48,790 bases of DNA from Tardiphaga sp. (GCF_028290495.1 NZ_JAQGJT010000125.1:1-48790), one strand, 5' to 3'; counted from the first letter of the stretch, positions 8,213-16,757 are shown. Notes: generated by a model from the sequence alone, not told the origin. Program-made: numbers and translations.

Positions 8213-8657
8213 GCCCGAATTCGTCTACACCACCTTCATCAAGACCACGCCGGAGAAGCTCTGGCATGCCCTGACCGACCGCGCGTTCACGGAAAGCTAC
8301 TGGTTCGGCTGCAGTCTGCAGTCAGACTGGAAGGTCGGCTCTGCCATGCAGATGACGCGAGACGGCAGGGTCATGAACGAGTGCGTCATCCTCGAAACCG
8401 ATCCACCGCGCCGGCTGTCCTACAGCTGGCTGACGGTGTTCGACGAGGTCATGAAAAAGGAGCGGCCGTCGCGGGTCACGTTCGTGCTCGAACCCAACCA
8501 AGGCGCCGTCAAGCTCACGGTGACGCATGAGGGATTCGCCGAAGGCAGCGCGACCCTGCCCAGCATTTCCACCGGCTGGCCGCTGGTTCTGTCCAGCCTC
8601 AAGAGCATCCTCGAAACCGGCGAGCCGCTGGCTTTCGAGAAGCCCGTCGCTGCGTAG
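8205..8657 (+). CDS. SRPBCC/AHSA1 (START-like) domain protein
   Basis: This 150-residue protein is a single AHSA1-type SRPBCC domain. It opens with FVYTTFIKTTPEKLWHALTD, followed by a beta-rich middle and a C-terminal helix SISTGWPLVLSSLKSILETG that closes the hydrophobic cavity. Such domains bind small hydrophobic ligands. An ArsR-AHSA1 pair is a very common two-gene unit, and its ligand is generally not known. The ATG at 8205 has GGAG seven bases upstream, inside the end of the ArsR gene. A GTG at 8202 is less likely. The two proteins probably form a ligand-responsive unit, but that is inference from the pairing. Confidence 0.88.
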   Translation: MSKPEFVYTTFIKTTPEKLWHALTDRAFTESYWFGCSLQSDWKVGSAMQMTRDGRVMNECVILETDPPRRLSYSWLTVFDEVMKKERPSRVTFVLEPNQGAVKLTVTHEGFAEGSATLPSISTGWPLVLSSLKSILETGEPLAFEKPVAA

Positions 8658-8711
8658 ACGGAAGCACCACGCAGCCGCGTCCGGGGCACGAGAATTGCGG
8701 GCGCGGACGCC

Positions 8712-10322
8712 CTACCCCAGCGCGCGCAATTCGCGCCGCAACACCTTGCCCGTCGCGGTCATCGGCAGGGTTTCCGCGAATTGCACGTGGCGGGGATATT
8801 CGTGGGCGGCGAGTTGCGACTTCACGAAGTCCTGCAGTTCGCGCGCGAGCGCATCGCCCGGCGTAAAGCCCGGGCGCAGCACGATCCACGCCTTGATGGC
8901 TTCGGTGCGGATCGGGTCGGGGATGCCAACCACCGCGGCGTTGGCGACCGCGGGATGTTTGAGCAGCGTGTGTTCGATCTCGGAGGGGCCGATGCGATAG
9001 CCGGCCGAGGTGATGACGTCGTCCTCGCGACTGACATACCAGAAGTAACCGTCATTATCCTGAATGCCGAGATCGCCGGTCAGCAGGAATTCACCGGCGA
9101 ATTTCTTCGCGGTGCCTTCCGGATTCTGCCAGTAGCCGAGCATGGTGCAGGGATTGGGCTGGCGGATGCCGACAATGCCGCGCTCGCCACGCGGCAACTC
9201 CGCGCCCGCTTCATCGACGATGCGCACGTCAAAACCCGGCGTCGGCTTGCCCATCGAGCCCGGCCGGATCGGAAACAGGTTGGCGTTGTTGCCGACGACG
9301 AGATTGCACTCGGTCTGGCCGTAGATTTCGTGGGCGTCGATGCCGAAGGTGTTGCGCACCCAGCCCAGCAACTCGGCGCCGAGCGACTCGCCGCCGGTCA
9401 GCATGCTGCGCAGCTGCACGCCGGGATGCTTTACATTCGCCTGCCGCATCAGCTTCAGCGCGGTCGGCGGCAGGAACACGTTGCGCACCTTGTGATCGGC
9501 CATCAGTTGCATCGCCGCTTGCGGTTCGAACTTCTTGGCGCGGTGACCGACGATGGGCACGCCGTGATACCAGGCCGGAAACAGCGCATCGAACAGCCCG
9601 CCGATCCACGCCCAGTCGGCCGGCGTCCAGTAGACGTCACCCGGCTTCGGAAAGAAGCCGTGTACCATCTCCACATTGGGCAGATGGCCGAGCAGCACGC
9701 GGTGCGCATGCAGCGCGCCTTTTGGATTTCCGGTCGTACCGGAGGTGTAGATGATGATGGCGGGATCGTCGCAGGACGTGTCGGTCGTCGCAAAGTCTTC
9801 TGACGCAGCTTCAATCGCTCCCCAAAACGATCGCGTGCCATCAGGCGGCGTGTCGGAGATCACATAGACCTGCGCGAGATCAGGCAGCCGGTCGCGTATC
9901 TTCTTAAGCTTTTCCCAGCCGGAGGCGTCGGTCACGACCGCGCGCGCGCCCGAGTTGGCGAGGCGAAACTCCAGCGCGTCCTCGCCGAACAACGTGAACA
10001 GCGGCACCGAGACCAGACCGGAGCGGAATGCGGCGAGATGCACGACCGGCAGTTCCACCGACTGCGACAGGAACACCGCAACGCGGTCGCCGCGCACCAG
10101 GCCATCGACCTTCAGTACATTTGCGAAGCGGCGCGAGAACGACTGCATCTGGTCGAAGGAAAAATGCCGCGTGCCGCCGTCCTCGTCGACATAGATGAGC
10201 GCGAGCCGGCCGGAGCCGTCGGCATGGCGGTCGCAGGCCGCATCAGCGATGTTGAAGCGCGCGGGGATCTCCCAGCGGAAATCGCGACACAGCGTGGCGT
10301 AATCGGTGGTTTCCACCAGCAT
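8712..10322 (-). CDS. AMP-forming acyl-CoA synthetase
   Basis: The 536-residue protein has all adenylate-forming enzyme motifs in order: YTSGTTGNPKGA (ATP loop), YGQTECN, TGDLGIQD (ribose-binding Asp), YRIGPSEIE (hinge) and a C-terminal TATGKVLRREL whose Lys is the catalytic one. It activates a carboxylic acid to acyl-AMP and then acyl-CoA. Medium-chain or branched acids are plausible substrates, but this is not readable. I start at MLVETTDY because AGGGAG lies seven bases upstream. The open frame runs about 270 bases further upstream through a region of short duplications that looks non-coding. The gene is convergent with the AHSA1 gene. Confidence 0.9.
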   Translation of the reverse strand: MLVETTDYATLCRDFRWEIPARFNIADAACDRHADGSGRLALIYVDEDGGTRHFSFDQMQSFSRRFANVLKVDGLVRGDRVAVFLSQSVELPVVHLAAFRSGLVSVPLFTLFGEDALEFRLANSGARAVVTDASGWEKLKKIRDRLPDLAQVYVISDTPPDGTRSFWGAIEAASEDFATTDTSCDDPAIIIYTSGTTGNPKGALHAHRVLLGHLPNVEMVHGFFPKPGDVYWTPADWAWIGGLFDALFPAWYHGVPIVGHRAKKFEPQAAMQLMADHKVRNVFLPPTALKLMRQANVKHPGVQLRSMLTGGESLGAELLGWVRNTFGIDAHEIYGQTECNLVVGNNANLFPIRPGSMGKPTPGFDVRIVDEAGAELPRGERGIVGIRQPNPCTMLGYWQNPEGTAKKFAGEFLLTGDLGIQDNDGYFWYVSREDDVITSAGYRIGPSEIEHTLLKHPAVANAAVVGIPDPIRTEAIKAWIVLRPGFTPGDALARELQDFVKSQLAAHEYPRHVQFAETLPMTATGKVLRRELRALG

Positions 10323-10415
10323 GGGCACTCCCTGCGGCACTCGCCCCTTCTTGGTTGCAACATCGGAGAGGTCATGCGGCCGCAGCGATGGCTTAGCGCA
10401 TTTCCGGATGGGGTT

Positions 10416-10449
10416 GAACTCCGTCCTCATGGCGAACTCCGCCCTCATG
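10416..10449. repeat. Short tandem duplication (two 16-bp units)
   Basis: GAACTCCGTCCTCATG (10416-10431) is repeated as GAACTCCGCCCTCATG (10434-10449) with a period of 18. The units lie upstream of the acyl-CoA synthetase start and abut the palindromic repeat element that follows. No function is evident. Confidence 0.5.
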
Positions 10450-10546
10450 ATGAGGAGCGCGCCCCTCGGCGCGCGTCTCGAACCGTGACGGTGTGTGGCG
10501 CCATCCTTCGAGACGCGGTCAAAGGCGACCGCTCCTCGGGATGAGG
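10443..10546. repeat. Intergenic palindromic repeat (CCTCATGATGAGGAGC type)
   Basis: The element begins CCTCATGATGAGGAGCGCG and ends GCTCCTCGGGATGAGG, with internal CGCGTCTCGAACC and CCATCCTTCGAGACGCGG segments that pair with each other. This nested-hairpin design is typical of repeats found many times in Bradyrhizobium-type genomes. It occupies most of the 331-bp gap between two divergent genes. Confidence 0.6.
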
Positions 10547-10559
10547 GGCCGCGAGGCAC

Positions 10560-10608
10560 CCAAGTCCCTTGAATTTCGCCCTCCGGCATGGTCTCAAGCG
10601 GGACTTGG
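10560..10608. repeat. Long-armed inverted repeat in a divergent intergenic region
   Basis: CCAAGTCCC (10560-10568) faces GGGACTTGG (10600-10608), and the stem can be extended by TTGA against TCAA with a two-base bulge. It lies between the acyl-CoA synthetase and DUF1499 genes. It could be a transcript hairpin or a remnant of the neighbouring repeat. No T-run follows on either strand. Confidence 0.45.
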
Positions 10609-10653
10609 CAGTCGGCTCGCGCCGCTGCCTCCTCCAGTTCGGCAGATTTCGCG

Positions 10654-11496
10654 ATGGCCCGCAGATTTTCCGCAGCCTACCAGTCGGAGCCGGTGTCCAG
10701 CCTCGCGGCATGGGCGCGGCGCCTTGCGGTATTCTCGGCGATCGCCGCTCTGTCCTCGATCATCATCGTGCGGTTCGGGTTCCTCGAGGTGAAGCCGGCG
10801 CTGGCGACGTTCCTGGGCTCGCTGGGCTTTGCCGCGCTGTCGGTACTGGTGGCGCTGTGCGGCTTCGCGGCGATCTGGCGCAACGGCTCGCGCGGCATGA
10901 GCCTGATCCTGTTCGCGCTGGCGCTCGACGCGGTGATCCTCGCCTACCCCGCCTATCTCGGCTGGCAATACCGCAAGCTGCCGGCGATCCACGACATCAC
11001 CACCGACCCGATCGACCCACCGCGCTTCGAGGCCCTGGCGCGGCTGCGTACCGCCGACGGCGCCAACACCGCCGTCTATGCCGGGCTGTACTCCGCCGAA
11101 TTGCAGCGCGCCGCCTGGCCGGACATCGAGCCGGTCGATCTCGACGTCAACGTGCAGCGCGCCTACGACGTGACGCACGCCATCATCGTCAAGCGCAAAT
11201 GGCTGATCATCGACGAACGCCCGCCGCAGCCGCCGCGCCGCATCGGCCGCATCGAGGCGGTGGCGCGCACGCCGATCATGGGCTTTCGCGAGGACGTGTC
11301 GATCCGCGTGACGCCGGACGGCGAAGGCTCGCGCGTCGATATCCGCTCCTCGTCACGCTATTTCGAAGGCGACTTCGGCAGTAACGCGTCGCGGGTGACG
11401 AAACTGATCGACGATATCAACACCGCGGCCGAAAGCACGCCGGCGCAGAAGAAGACAGCGGCTCCGAAGGCAGTTCCAAAAGCGGTGAAGAAGTAG
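10654..11496 (+). CDS. DUF1499 domain membrane protein
   Basis: The 280-residue protein has three or so hydrophobic segments between about residues 20 and 115, then a DUF1499 domain with YPDI-like features: VDLDVNVQRAYDVTHAI, RIGRIEAVARTPIMGF and a VDIRSSSRYFEGDFG segment near the end. A Lys/Ala/Pro-rich tail (KKTAAPKAVPKAVKK) closes it. The family is widespread and its role is unknown. I prefer the start MARRFSAAYQ because the similarity begins there; an ATG 66 bases upstream is possible. Neither has a strong Shine-Dalgarno. Expression is likely monocistronic, with a palindromic repeat directly after the stop. Confidence 0.75.
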   Translation: MARRFSAAYQSEPVSSLAAWARRLAVFSAIAALSSIIIVRFGFLEVKPALATFLGSLGFAALSVLVALCGFAAIWRNGSRGMSLILFALALDAVILAYPAYLGWQYRKLPAIHDITTDPIDPPRFEALARLRTADGANTAVYAGLYSAELQRAAWPDIEPVDLDVNVQRAYDVTHAIIVKRKWLIIDERPPQPPRRIGRIEAVARTPIMGFREDVSIRVTPDGEGSRVDIRSSSRYFEGDFGSNASRVTKLIDDINTAAESTPAQKKTAAPKAVPKAVKK

Positions 11497-11506
11497 GTCG
11501 CAGGCC

Positions 11507-11608
11507 TATCCCCGTCATTGCGAGGAGCCCTTGCGACGAAGCAATCCAGTCCTTCCTTGTGGCCTTCTGGATTGCCGCGTCGCTTCGCTCCTCGCAATGA
11601 CGGGGATA
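11507..11608. repeat. Palindromic repeat, family A copy 1
   Basis: Perfect 21-bp arms (11507-11527 and 11588-11608; outer part TATCCCCGTCATTGCGAGGAG) enclose a second inverted pair GCAATCCAG/CTGGATTGC. The same element recurs at 46122-46217 with conserved stems and a different loop, so stems are under constraint or the element is recently mobile. It lies between convergent genes and could also end transcription. Confidence 0.75.
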
Positions 11609-11619
11609 AGGCGGAGTGC

Positions 11620-12543
11620 TTAGCTATTTGCCACCCTGTAGCTGCCACCAATCACCGGGTCACCATCGGTCGCCACCACCCCGCGTACGACCAGATCTTC
11701 CAGATGCGCCAGCACCGAATAGCCGGCAGCGCCCGTCAGGCGCGGGTCGATGCCGATGTAGATGGCGCGGACCAGTGTCGGAATATCGGCTTCGCCTTTC
11801 GCCAGGCGATGCAGGATCGAGGCTTCGCGCGCGACGCGGTGGCGGATCAGGAAGCGCACGAATTTTGGGGCGTCGGGAATTTCCGGGCCGTGGCCGGGGA
11901 AATACAGATCCTCCGGGCGATCAGCGAGTTTCTCCAGCGAGGCCATGTAGTCGATCATTGAACCGTCAGGCGGCGCCACGATCGAGGTCGACCAGCCCAT
12001 CACGTGATCGGCGACGAACAGATAGTTCTTCTCGCGCCAGGCGAACGCCATGTGGTTGGCGGTGTGGCCCGGCGTCGCCACGGCTTGCAGCGCCCAGCCG
12101 TCGCCTTCGATCACCTCGCCGTCGGTCACGCGCACGTCCGGCATGAAGTCACGGTCGGCGCCGGATTCCGAGGAACCCATCTCGCTCTCGTAGCGCGGCC
12201 GCGAGGCGCGGTGCGGGCCTTCGGCGTAGACGGTGGCCCCGGTGGCGGCCTTGATCGCCGCGGTGTTCGGCGAATGGTCGTTATGGGTGTGGGTGACGAA
12301 AATGTGGGTGACGGTCTCGCCGCGCACGGCATCGAGCAGCGCCTGCGCGTGCGCCTCGTTGCGCGGGCCGGGATCGATGATCGCGACGCGGCCTTCGCCT
12401 ATGATGTAGCTGTTGGTGCCGGAAAAGGTGAACGGCGACGGGTTGTTGCACAGGATGCGCCGCACGCCGGGACGAACACGGTCGACGACGCCGGGGGCCA
12501 GCGGATAGTCGCGGTTAAATGGGACGTCGTCGTTTTCGCTCAT
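11620..12543 (-). CDS. Metallo-beta-lactamase-fold hydrolase (LACTB2-like)
   Basis: The 307-residue protein carries the family metal motif HTHNDH in VTHTHNDHSPN, a downstream TPGHTANHMAF His, an Asp in LFVADHVMGW and a final His in YFPGHGPEI. This gives a complete binuclear zinc site. A C-terminal winged-helix-like segment (about 235-307) is typical of the LACTB2/RNase Z-like group. Relatives are glyoxalase II-like hydrolases or single-strand RNA endonucleases, so the substrate is open. I start at MSENDDVPFN; an ATG two codons upstream (MAMSEN-type reading) and a longer frame are less likely. It is convergent with the DUF1499 gene across the repeat. Confidence 0.85.
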   Translation of the reverse strand: MSENDDVPFNRDYPLAPGVVDRVRPGVRRILCNNPSPFTFSGTNSYIIGEGRVAIIDPGPRNEAHAQALLDAVRGETVTHIFVTHTHNDHSPNTAAIKAATGATVYAEGPHRASRPRYESEMGSSESGADRDFMPDVRVTDGEVIEGDGWALQAVATPGHTANHMAFAWREKNYLFVADHVMGWSTSIVAPPDGSMIDYMASLEKLADRPEDLYFPGHGPEIPDAPKFVRFLIRHRVAREASILHRLAKGEADIPTLVRAIYIGIDPRLTGAAGYSVLAHLEDLVVRGVVATDGDPVIGGSYRVANS

Positions 12544-12632
12544 GGCCAGCCCTTCCGCGCCTGTTCCCACCGGGTTCCCCCCGATGACTAGCAACCCTTG
12601 GCCGGAAATCAAACAGCGGCGGCTCGCGGCAG

Positions 12633-13526
12633 CTATGCGCTGCGAAAGATCAGCGACTGGTGGGCGGCGACGCCGGCCATCGCGCCATCCGCGACGGCAA
12701 ATGCCACCGATCCCGCCGCGCGCGCCCCGTCGCCGCAGGCGAAAACGCCGGGAACGGTGGTTTCCTTGAAACCATCGGTCTGCAGGAATGGCCCCATCGG
12801 CCCCTGCTCCATCGCACATCCAAGCTGTGCGCCCAGCGGGCTGGCCGAATCGGTGCGGGTCAGCGTGAACATTCCGTCCAGCGCAATGACGCGGCCATCC
12901 TTCATCTCGACATCGAGCGGCGCACCGGAGAGTCTCGCGATCAACGCGTGCTCGATGACGACGCCGCGGCTATCCAGCTGCGCCGTCTGCTCTGCGTTCG
13001 GCGTGAAGGCGCCGTTGAGAAAGAATGTGGTGCGGCCCCAGTCCGGGAGCATTAACGCGTGGTGCATCGATATCTCTGACGTGGCCAGCACGCCGATGCT
13101 GCCCTGGTCGAGTTCATAGCCATGGCAATACGGGCAATGGAACACGCTCTTGCCCCAGCGCTCCGCGAGGCCAGAAATCTCCGGCAGCGTATCGACCACG
13201 CCCGCGGCCAAGATCAGGCGTCTGCCCTGATAGCGCGCACCATTCTCCGCGCTGACGGTGAAATGATTGGCTTCGCCTTCGCCAGCGGTGGCTGTGACGT
13301 CTACCCACTCGACCGTCGGATAGGCCATCAGCTGCGCGCGGGCATCTGCGGCGATGTCGCCTGGAGCGCGGCCATCGTGGCCGAGAAAGCCGTGGGCGTG
13401 CGCGGCGAAACGGTTGCGGCGCTGCCCGGAATCCATCACCAGCACACGGCGGCGAGCGCGCGCCAGTTGCAGCGCTGCAGACAGGCCGGCATAGCTGCCA
13501 CCGACAACGATGGTATCGAAACTCAT
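12633..13526 (-). CDS. Thioredoxin-reductase-like FAD/NAD(P)-dependent oxidoreductase
   Basis: The 297-residue protein has an N-terminal FAD-binding motif VVGGSYAGLSAALQLA, a redox-active CPYCHGYE motif near residue 133, and a C-terminal FAD motif GVFACGDGARAAGS. This is the two-domain arrangement of low-molecular-weight thioredoxin reductases, although the CPYC pair followed by HGYE marks the subgroup of orphan TrxR-like flavoproteins. The second nucleotide-binding domain lacks a clear GxGxxG (it reads GSIGVLATSEI), so NADPH use is uncertain. The start codon overlaps the stop of the Rrf2-type regulator gene by four bases, so the two form one operon and the enzyme is probably controlled by that regulator. 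Confidence 0.85.
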   Translation of the reverse strand: MSFDTIVVGGSYAGLSAALQLARARRRVLVMDSGQRRNRFAAHAHGFLGHDGRAPGDIAADARAQLMAYPTVEWVDVTATAGEGEANHFTVSAENGARYQGRRLILAAGVVDTLPEISGLAERWGKSVFHCPYCHGYELDQGSIGVLATSEISMHHALMLPDWGRTTFFLNGAFTPNAEQTAQLDSRGVVIEHALIARLSGAPLDVEMKDGRVIALDGMFTLTRTDSASPLGAQLGCAMEQGPMGPFLQTDGFKETTVPGVFACGDGARAAGSVAFAVADGAMAGVAAHQSLIFRSA

Positions 13527-13978
13527 CTGGTCTCCCTCAGATTCTTGCTATTAAAGTCAGCCGCCCGCGCGTGAAAATCTGCGGCGAGTTGCGCCAGCGT
13601 GACGTCCTTGAGACGACCCACCAGAACTGCTTCGGCTTCCGCGAAAGCACCGGTCAGCGAGTGGTTGACTGCCTGCTCGACGAGACAGGTCGGACTCTCC
13701 AGGTGAACGCCCATGGCCATCAGGCCGGGCTTGCCCAGCGCGTCGTAGATATCCTTCAGCGTCACCGTGGATAGATTGCGCGCGATCTCCCAGCCGCCGC
13801 CATGGCCCTTTTCGGACCGCACTAGGCCGGCCTCGCGCAGCCCTGCCATGGTGCGCCGGACCACCACGGCATTGGTGGTCATGCACATCGCCAACTCGGC
13901 CGAGGTCATCGGGCGATTTTGCTCGGCCATGTGCAGCAGCGCATGCAGCGTGGCAGAAAGGCGGCTGTCTCGTCTCAT
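13523..13978 (-). CDS. Rrf2-family transcriptional regulator without an iron-sulfur cysteine cluster
   Basis: The 151-residue protein has the Rrf2 winged helix-turn-helix (about 8-66) with the wing motif SEKGHGGGWEIAR, and a C-terminal dimerisation helix. It has only two cysteines, C32 in the DNA-binding domain and C98 in PTCLVEQAV. The three-Cys cluster that holds [2Fe-2S] in IscR and NsrR is absent, so this is not an Fe-S sensor. C98 could act as a thiol redox switch, which would fit the partner flavoprotein. A 21-bp imperfect palindrome overlaps the start codon and is a likely self-binding site. Confidence 0.88.
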   Translation of the reverse strand: MRRDSRLSATLHALLHMAEQNRPMTSAELAMCMTTNAVVVRRTMAGLREAGLVRSEKGHGGGWEIARNLSTVTLKDIYDALGKPGLMAMGVHLESPTCLVEQAVNHSLTGAFAEAEAVLVGRLKDVTLAQLAADFHARAADFNSKNLRETR

Positions 13979-13997
13979 GTAACTTATGATGATACAT
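13977..13997. promoter_or_regulatory. Candidate Rrf2 operator (imperfect 21-bp palindrome)
   Basis: The sequence has ATGTA (13977-13981) and TACAT (13993-13997) as outer arms, with further partial symmetry inside. It covers the start codon of the Rrf2 gene and the presumed transcription start, with TTGACG upstream on the minus strand as a possible -35. Binding here would shut off the operon. Confidence 0.45.
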
Positions 13998-14041
13998 GAA
14001 ATGGCTCACGTCAAGCGGCCTGGAATTTGAACTCAAACGAA

Positions 14042-14068
14042 AAATGCCCGGCGCGAGGCCGGGCATTT
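14042..14068 (-). terminator. Rho-independent terminator of the glutaryl-CoA dehydrogenase gene
   Basis: On the minus strand the hairpin ATGCCCGGC-CTCGC-GCCGGGCAT is followed by a run of T residues. It lies about 25 bases after the stop of the dehydrogenase gene and before the divergent control region of the Rrf2 gene. Confidence 0.8.
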
Positions 14069-14092
14069 CGCAACGGGAACCGTAAAAAGCGT

Positions 14093-15307
14093 CTAGCCGA
14101 ACGCCTGGATGCCGGTGATGGCGCGGCCGAGGATCAGCGCGTGAACGTCATGCGTGCCCTCGTAGGTGTTCACCGTCTCGAGGTTCTGGGCGTGGCGCAT
14201 CACGTGGTATTCGACCTGGATGCCGTTGCCGCCATGCATGTCGCGGGCGACGCGGGCGATATCCAGCGCCTTGCCGCAATTGTTGCGCTTGACCACCGAA
14301 ATCATGTCGGGGTGGAAATTGCCTTCGTCCATCAGGCGGCCGACGCGCAACGAGCCCTGAAGCCCGAGCGAGATTTCGGTCAGCATGTCGGCAAGCTTCT
14401 TCTGCACCAGCTGGGTGGCAGCGAGCGGGCGGTTGAACTGCTTGCGGTCCAGCGTGTACTGCCGGGCGCGGGCCATGCAGTCTTCGGCGGCGCCAAGCAC
14501 GCCCCAGGAGATGCCGTAGCGAGCGCGGTTGAGGCAGCCGAACGGGCCCTTCAGGCCGGAGACGTTGGGCAGCAGCGCTTCTTCGCCAACCACCACACCG
14601 TCCATCACGATCTCGCCGGTGATCGAGGCGCGCAAGCTCAGTTTGCCGCCGATCTTCGGGGCGGAGAGGCCCTTCATGCCCTTTTCAAGGATGAAGCCGC
14701 GGATCTGGTTGTTGTGCTCGGCGGACTTCGCCCACACCACGAACACGTCGGCGATCGGCGCGTTGGAGATCCACATCTTCGTACCGGTGATGCGATAGCC
14801 GTCGGCGCACTTTTCGGCGCGGGTCTTCATGCCACCGGGATCGGAACCGGCATCGGGCTCGGTCAGGCCGAAGCAGCCGACCCACTCGCCGGAAGCGAGC
14901 TTGGGCAGGTACTTCTTGCGCTGGGCATCGTCGCCGTAAGCGTAGATCGGATACATCACCAGCGACGACTGCACCGAGTTCATCGAGCGATAGCCGGAAT
15001 CGACGCGCTCGATCTCGCGGGCGACGAGGCCGTAAGCGACGTAGCTGGCATTGGCGCAGCCGTATTCTTCCGGCAGCGTGATGCCGATCAGGCCGAGCTC
15101 GCCCATCTCGTTAAAGATTTCGCGGTCGGTATGTTCGTTGAGATAGGCGTCAGAGACGCGCGGCAGCAGCTTGTCCTGCGCGTAAGCGCGCGCGGTGTCG
15201 CGGATCATGCGCTCGTCTTCGGTGAGCTGGTCATCGAGCAGGAACGCGTCGTCCCACTGGAAATTCACCGAGGCCGGCTTGTCCTTGGTCTGGGGGCGCA
15301 CGCTCAT
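14093..15307 (-). CDS. gcdH: Glutaryl-CoA dehydrogenase (acyl-CoA dehydrogenase family)
   Basis: The 404-residue flavoprotein oxidises and decarboxylates glutaryl-CoA to crotonyl-CoA in lysine, tryptophan and benzoate-type degradation. The family signature [13 protein letters not shown] is present. The catalytic Glu is E383 in the C-terminal [19 protein letters not shown] segment. R107 in [13 protein letters not shown] matches the Arg that binds the glutaryl carboxylate. These two segments separate it from other acyl-CoA dehydrogenases. I start at MSVRPQTK, which has AAGGGA seven bases upstream; a GTG 36 bases earlier is weaker. It lies 51 bp downstream of ribB on the same strand and ends in a strong terminator. 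Confidence 0.92.
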   Translation of the reverse strand: MSVRPQTKDKPASVNFQWDDAFLLDDQLTEDERMIRDTARAYAQDKLLPRVSDAYLNEHTDREIFNEMGELGLIGITLPEEYGCANASYVAYGLVAREIERVDSGYRSMNSVQSSLVMYPIYAYGDDAQRKKYLPKLASGEWVGCFGLTEPDAGSDPGGMKTRAEKCADGYRITGTKMWISNAPIADVFVVWAKSAEHNNQIRGFILEKGMKGLSAPKIGGKLSLRASITGEIVMDGVVVGEEALLPNVSGLKGPFGCLNRARYGISWGVLGAAEDCMARARQYTLDRKQFNRPLAATQLVQKKLADMLTEISLGLQGSLRVGRLMDEGNFHPDMISVVKRNNCGKALDIARVARDMHGGNGIQVEYHVMRHAQNLETVNTYEGTHDVHALILGRAITGIQAFG

Positions 15308-15358
15308 CAAAATCCCTTTCGCATCTTCAACATTGGCGCTCACGCCAGATTGGTCAGT

Positions 15359-16450
15359 TTAAGTCTTAGACGTATCGCCATCAAGCTGTTCGTTGCAGGC
15401 GATCTCGATACCGAAGCCGGACAACCCCTTGTATTCATGCGCCGACGACGTGAGATGCCGGATCGAGGTGACGCCGAGATCACGCAGGATCTGCGCACCG
15501 ACGCCGATCTCGCGCCACTGCCTGTTGCGGTCGGCTTCCGCCGATTTCGGCGCATCGATCGGCGTCACGGGGACGCCGGCGGCACCGTCGCGCAGATAGA
15601 CGAGAACGCCGCTGCCGGCCTTCTTGAACTGCTCCAGCACCTTCTCCATGTTCTTCGGGCCGAAGAAGATGTCCTTGACGATGTTCGGCTTGTGGAACCG
15701 GGTCAGCACGTTCCTGCCGTCACCGACATTACCGTAGACGAAGGCGACGTGATGGATCGGGTCGAACGGCGAGCGGTATGAATAGCCCTGCAGCGGACCA
15801 ATCGGGCTATCGGTGGTGAAGCTGGAGACGCGCTCGATCAGCTTCTCGCGGGCCTGGCGGTAGGCGATCATGTCGGCGATCGTTACATGCTTGAGCTTGT
15901 GCTTCGCCGCGAAATCGACGACCTGCTGGCCCTTCATCACGGTACCGTCGTCGTTCATCAGCTCGCTGATGACCCCGACCGGGGCGAGGTTGGCGAGCTT
16001 GCACAGATCGACCGCGGCCTCGGTATGGCCGGAGCGCATCAACACGCCGCCTTCCCTGGCAATCAGCGGAAAGATGTGGCCGGGGCGCGCGAAGTCACTG
16101 GAGCCGGCATTGGGATTGGCCAGCGCGCGGCAGCACGAGGCGCGCTCGTCGGCGGAGATGCCGGTGCCGCCGTCGGGCTTGTAGTCGATCGAGACGGTAA
16201 AGGCCGTGGTGTGGTTGGAATCGTTGTTGGAGACCATCGGATCGAGCCGCAAGCGGCGCGCATCCTCGGTGGTAATCGGCGCGCAGACGATGCCGGAGGT
16301 GTGCCGGATGATGAAGGCCATCTTCTCGGCTGTGCAGAAGGACGCCGCGACGATCAGGTCGCCTTCGCCCTCGCGATCGTCGTCGTCGGTCACCACGACC
16401 ATCTCGCCATGGGCAAAGGCTAGCAGGACTTCGGGGATCGGATGGGCCAT
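15359..16450 (-). CDS. ribB: 3,4-dihydroxy-2-butanone 4-phosphate synthase with degenerate GTP cyclohydrolase-like domain (RibBX type)
   Basis: The N-terminal domain (about 1-205) is a full DHBP synthase: DDDDREGEGDLIVAA binds ribulose 5-phosphate and metal, and RSGHTEAAVDL and ISELMNDDGTVMKG follow. It makes the four-carbon unit of riboflavin. The C-terminal region (about 210-363) aligns in position with GTP cyclohydrolase II but lacks the zinc-binding cysteines, so it cannot do that reaction in the classical way. This matches the RibBX variants known in Proteobacteria. GTP cyclohydrolase II must come from another gene. I start at MAHPIPEVLL; a longer frame upstream runs into a palindromic repeat. 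Confidence 0.9.
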   Translation of the reverse strand: MAHPIPEVLLAFAHGEMVVVTDDDDREGEGDLIVAASFCTAEKMAFIIRHTSGIVCAPITTEDARRLRLDPMVSNNDSNHTTAFTVSIDYKPDGGTGISADERASCCRALANPNAGSSDFARPGHIFPLIAREGGVLMRSGHTEAAVDLCKLANLAPVGVISELMNDDGTVMKGQQVVDFAAKHKLKHVTIADMIAYRQAREKLIERVSSFTTDSPIGPLQGYSYRSPFDPIHHVAFVYGNVGDGRNVLTRFHKPNIVKDIFFGPKNMEKVLEQFKKAGSGVLVYLRDGAAGVPVTPIDAPKSAEADRNRQWREIGVGAQILRDLGVTSIRHLTSSAHEYKGLSGFGIEIACNEQLDGDTSKT

Positions 16451-16592
16451 GGCGCGCACTCTGTGACAGGTGACGACCATATGGCGCAGAGCGGCAGGGG
16501 ACGCAACCCGCGCAAGCGGATGGAGCCATGCGGGTTCGCTGTGCGGAATGGCCGTTGATGAGCGCTGGATGGCTGCGCGCGTGCGGTCTTTT

Positions 16593-16727
16593 TCTTCCCT
16601 CTCCCCTTGTGGGAGAGGGTGGCCGCGCGCAGCGCGGACGGGTGAGGGGTGCCGCGCGCTTCGTAGAAGCCCCCTCATCCGTCGCGGACTTCGTCCGCGC
16701 CACCTTCTCCCACAAGGGAAGAAGGAA
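16593..16727. repeat. Palindromic repeat, CTCTCCC type (family B)
   Basis: In the 307-bp gap between ribB and the antiporter gene, CTTCCCTCTCCCCTTGTGGG at the left faces CCACCTTCTCCCACAAGGGA at the right. Between them lie a GGGTGAGGGG/CCCCTCATCC pair and a hairpin around GCGGACTTCGTCCGC. The arrangement of nested short hairpins is shared with the copy at 35757. I see no gene in this gap. Confidence 0.6.
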
Positions 16728-16757
16728 GAATGCCTGTGGCAGCGTCAGGGTTTTAAG

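Noticed and set aside
10443..10546. Possible CRISPR or regulatory array among the repeats near 10.4 kb
   Set aside because: There are only two short direct units without spacers of even length. The remainder is a palindromic intergenic element.
14027..15781. Long plus-strand open frame spanning gcdH and part of ribB
   Set aside because: It runs through a terminator and two well-supported minus-strand genes and has no recognisable domain.
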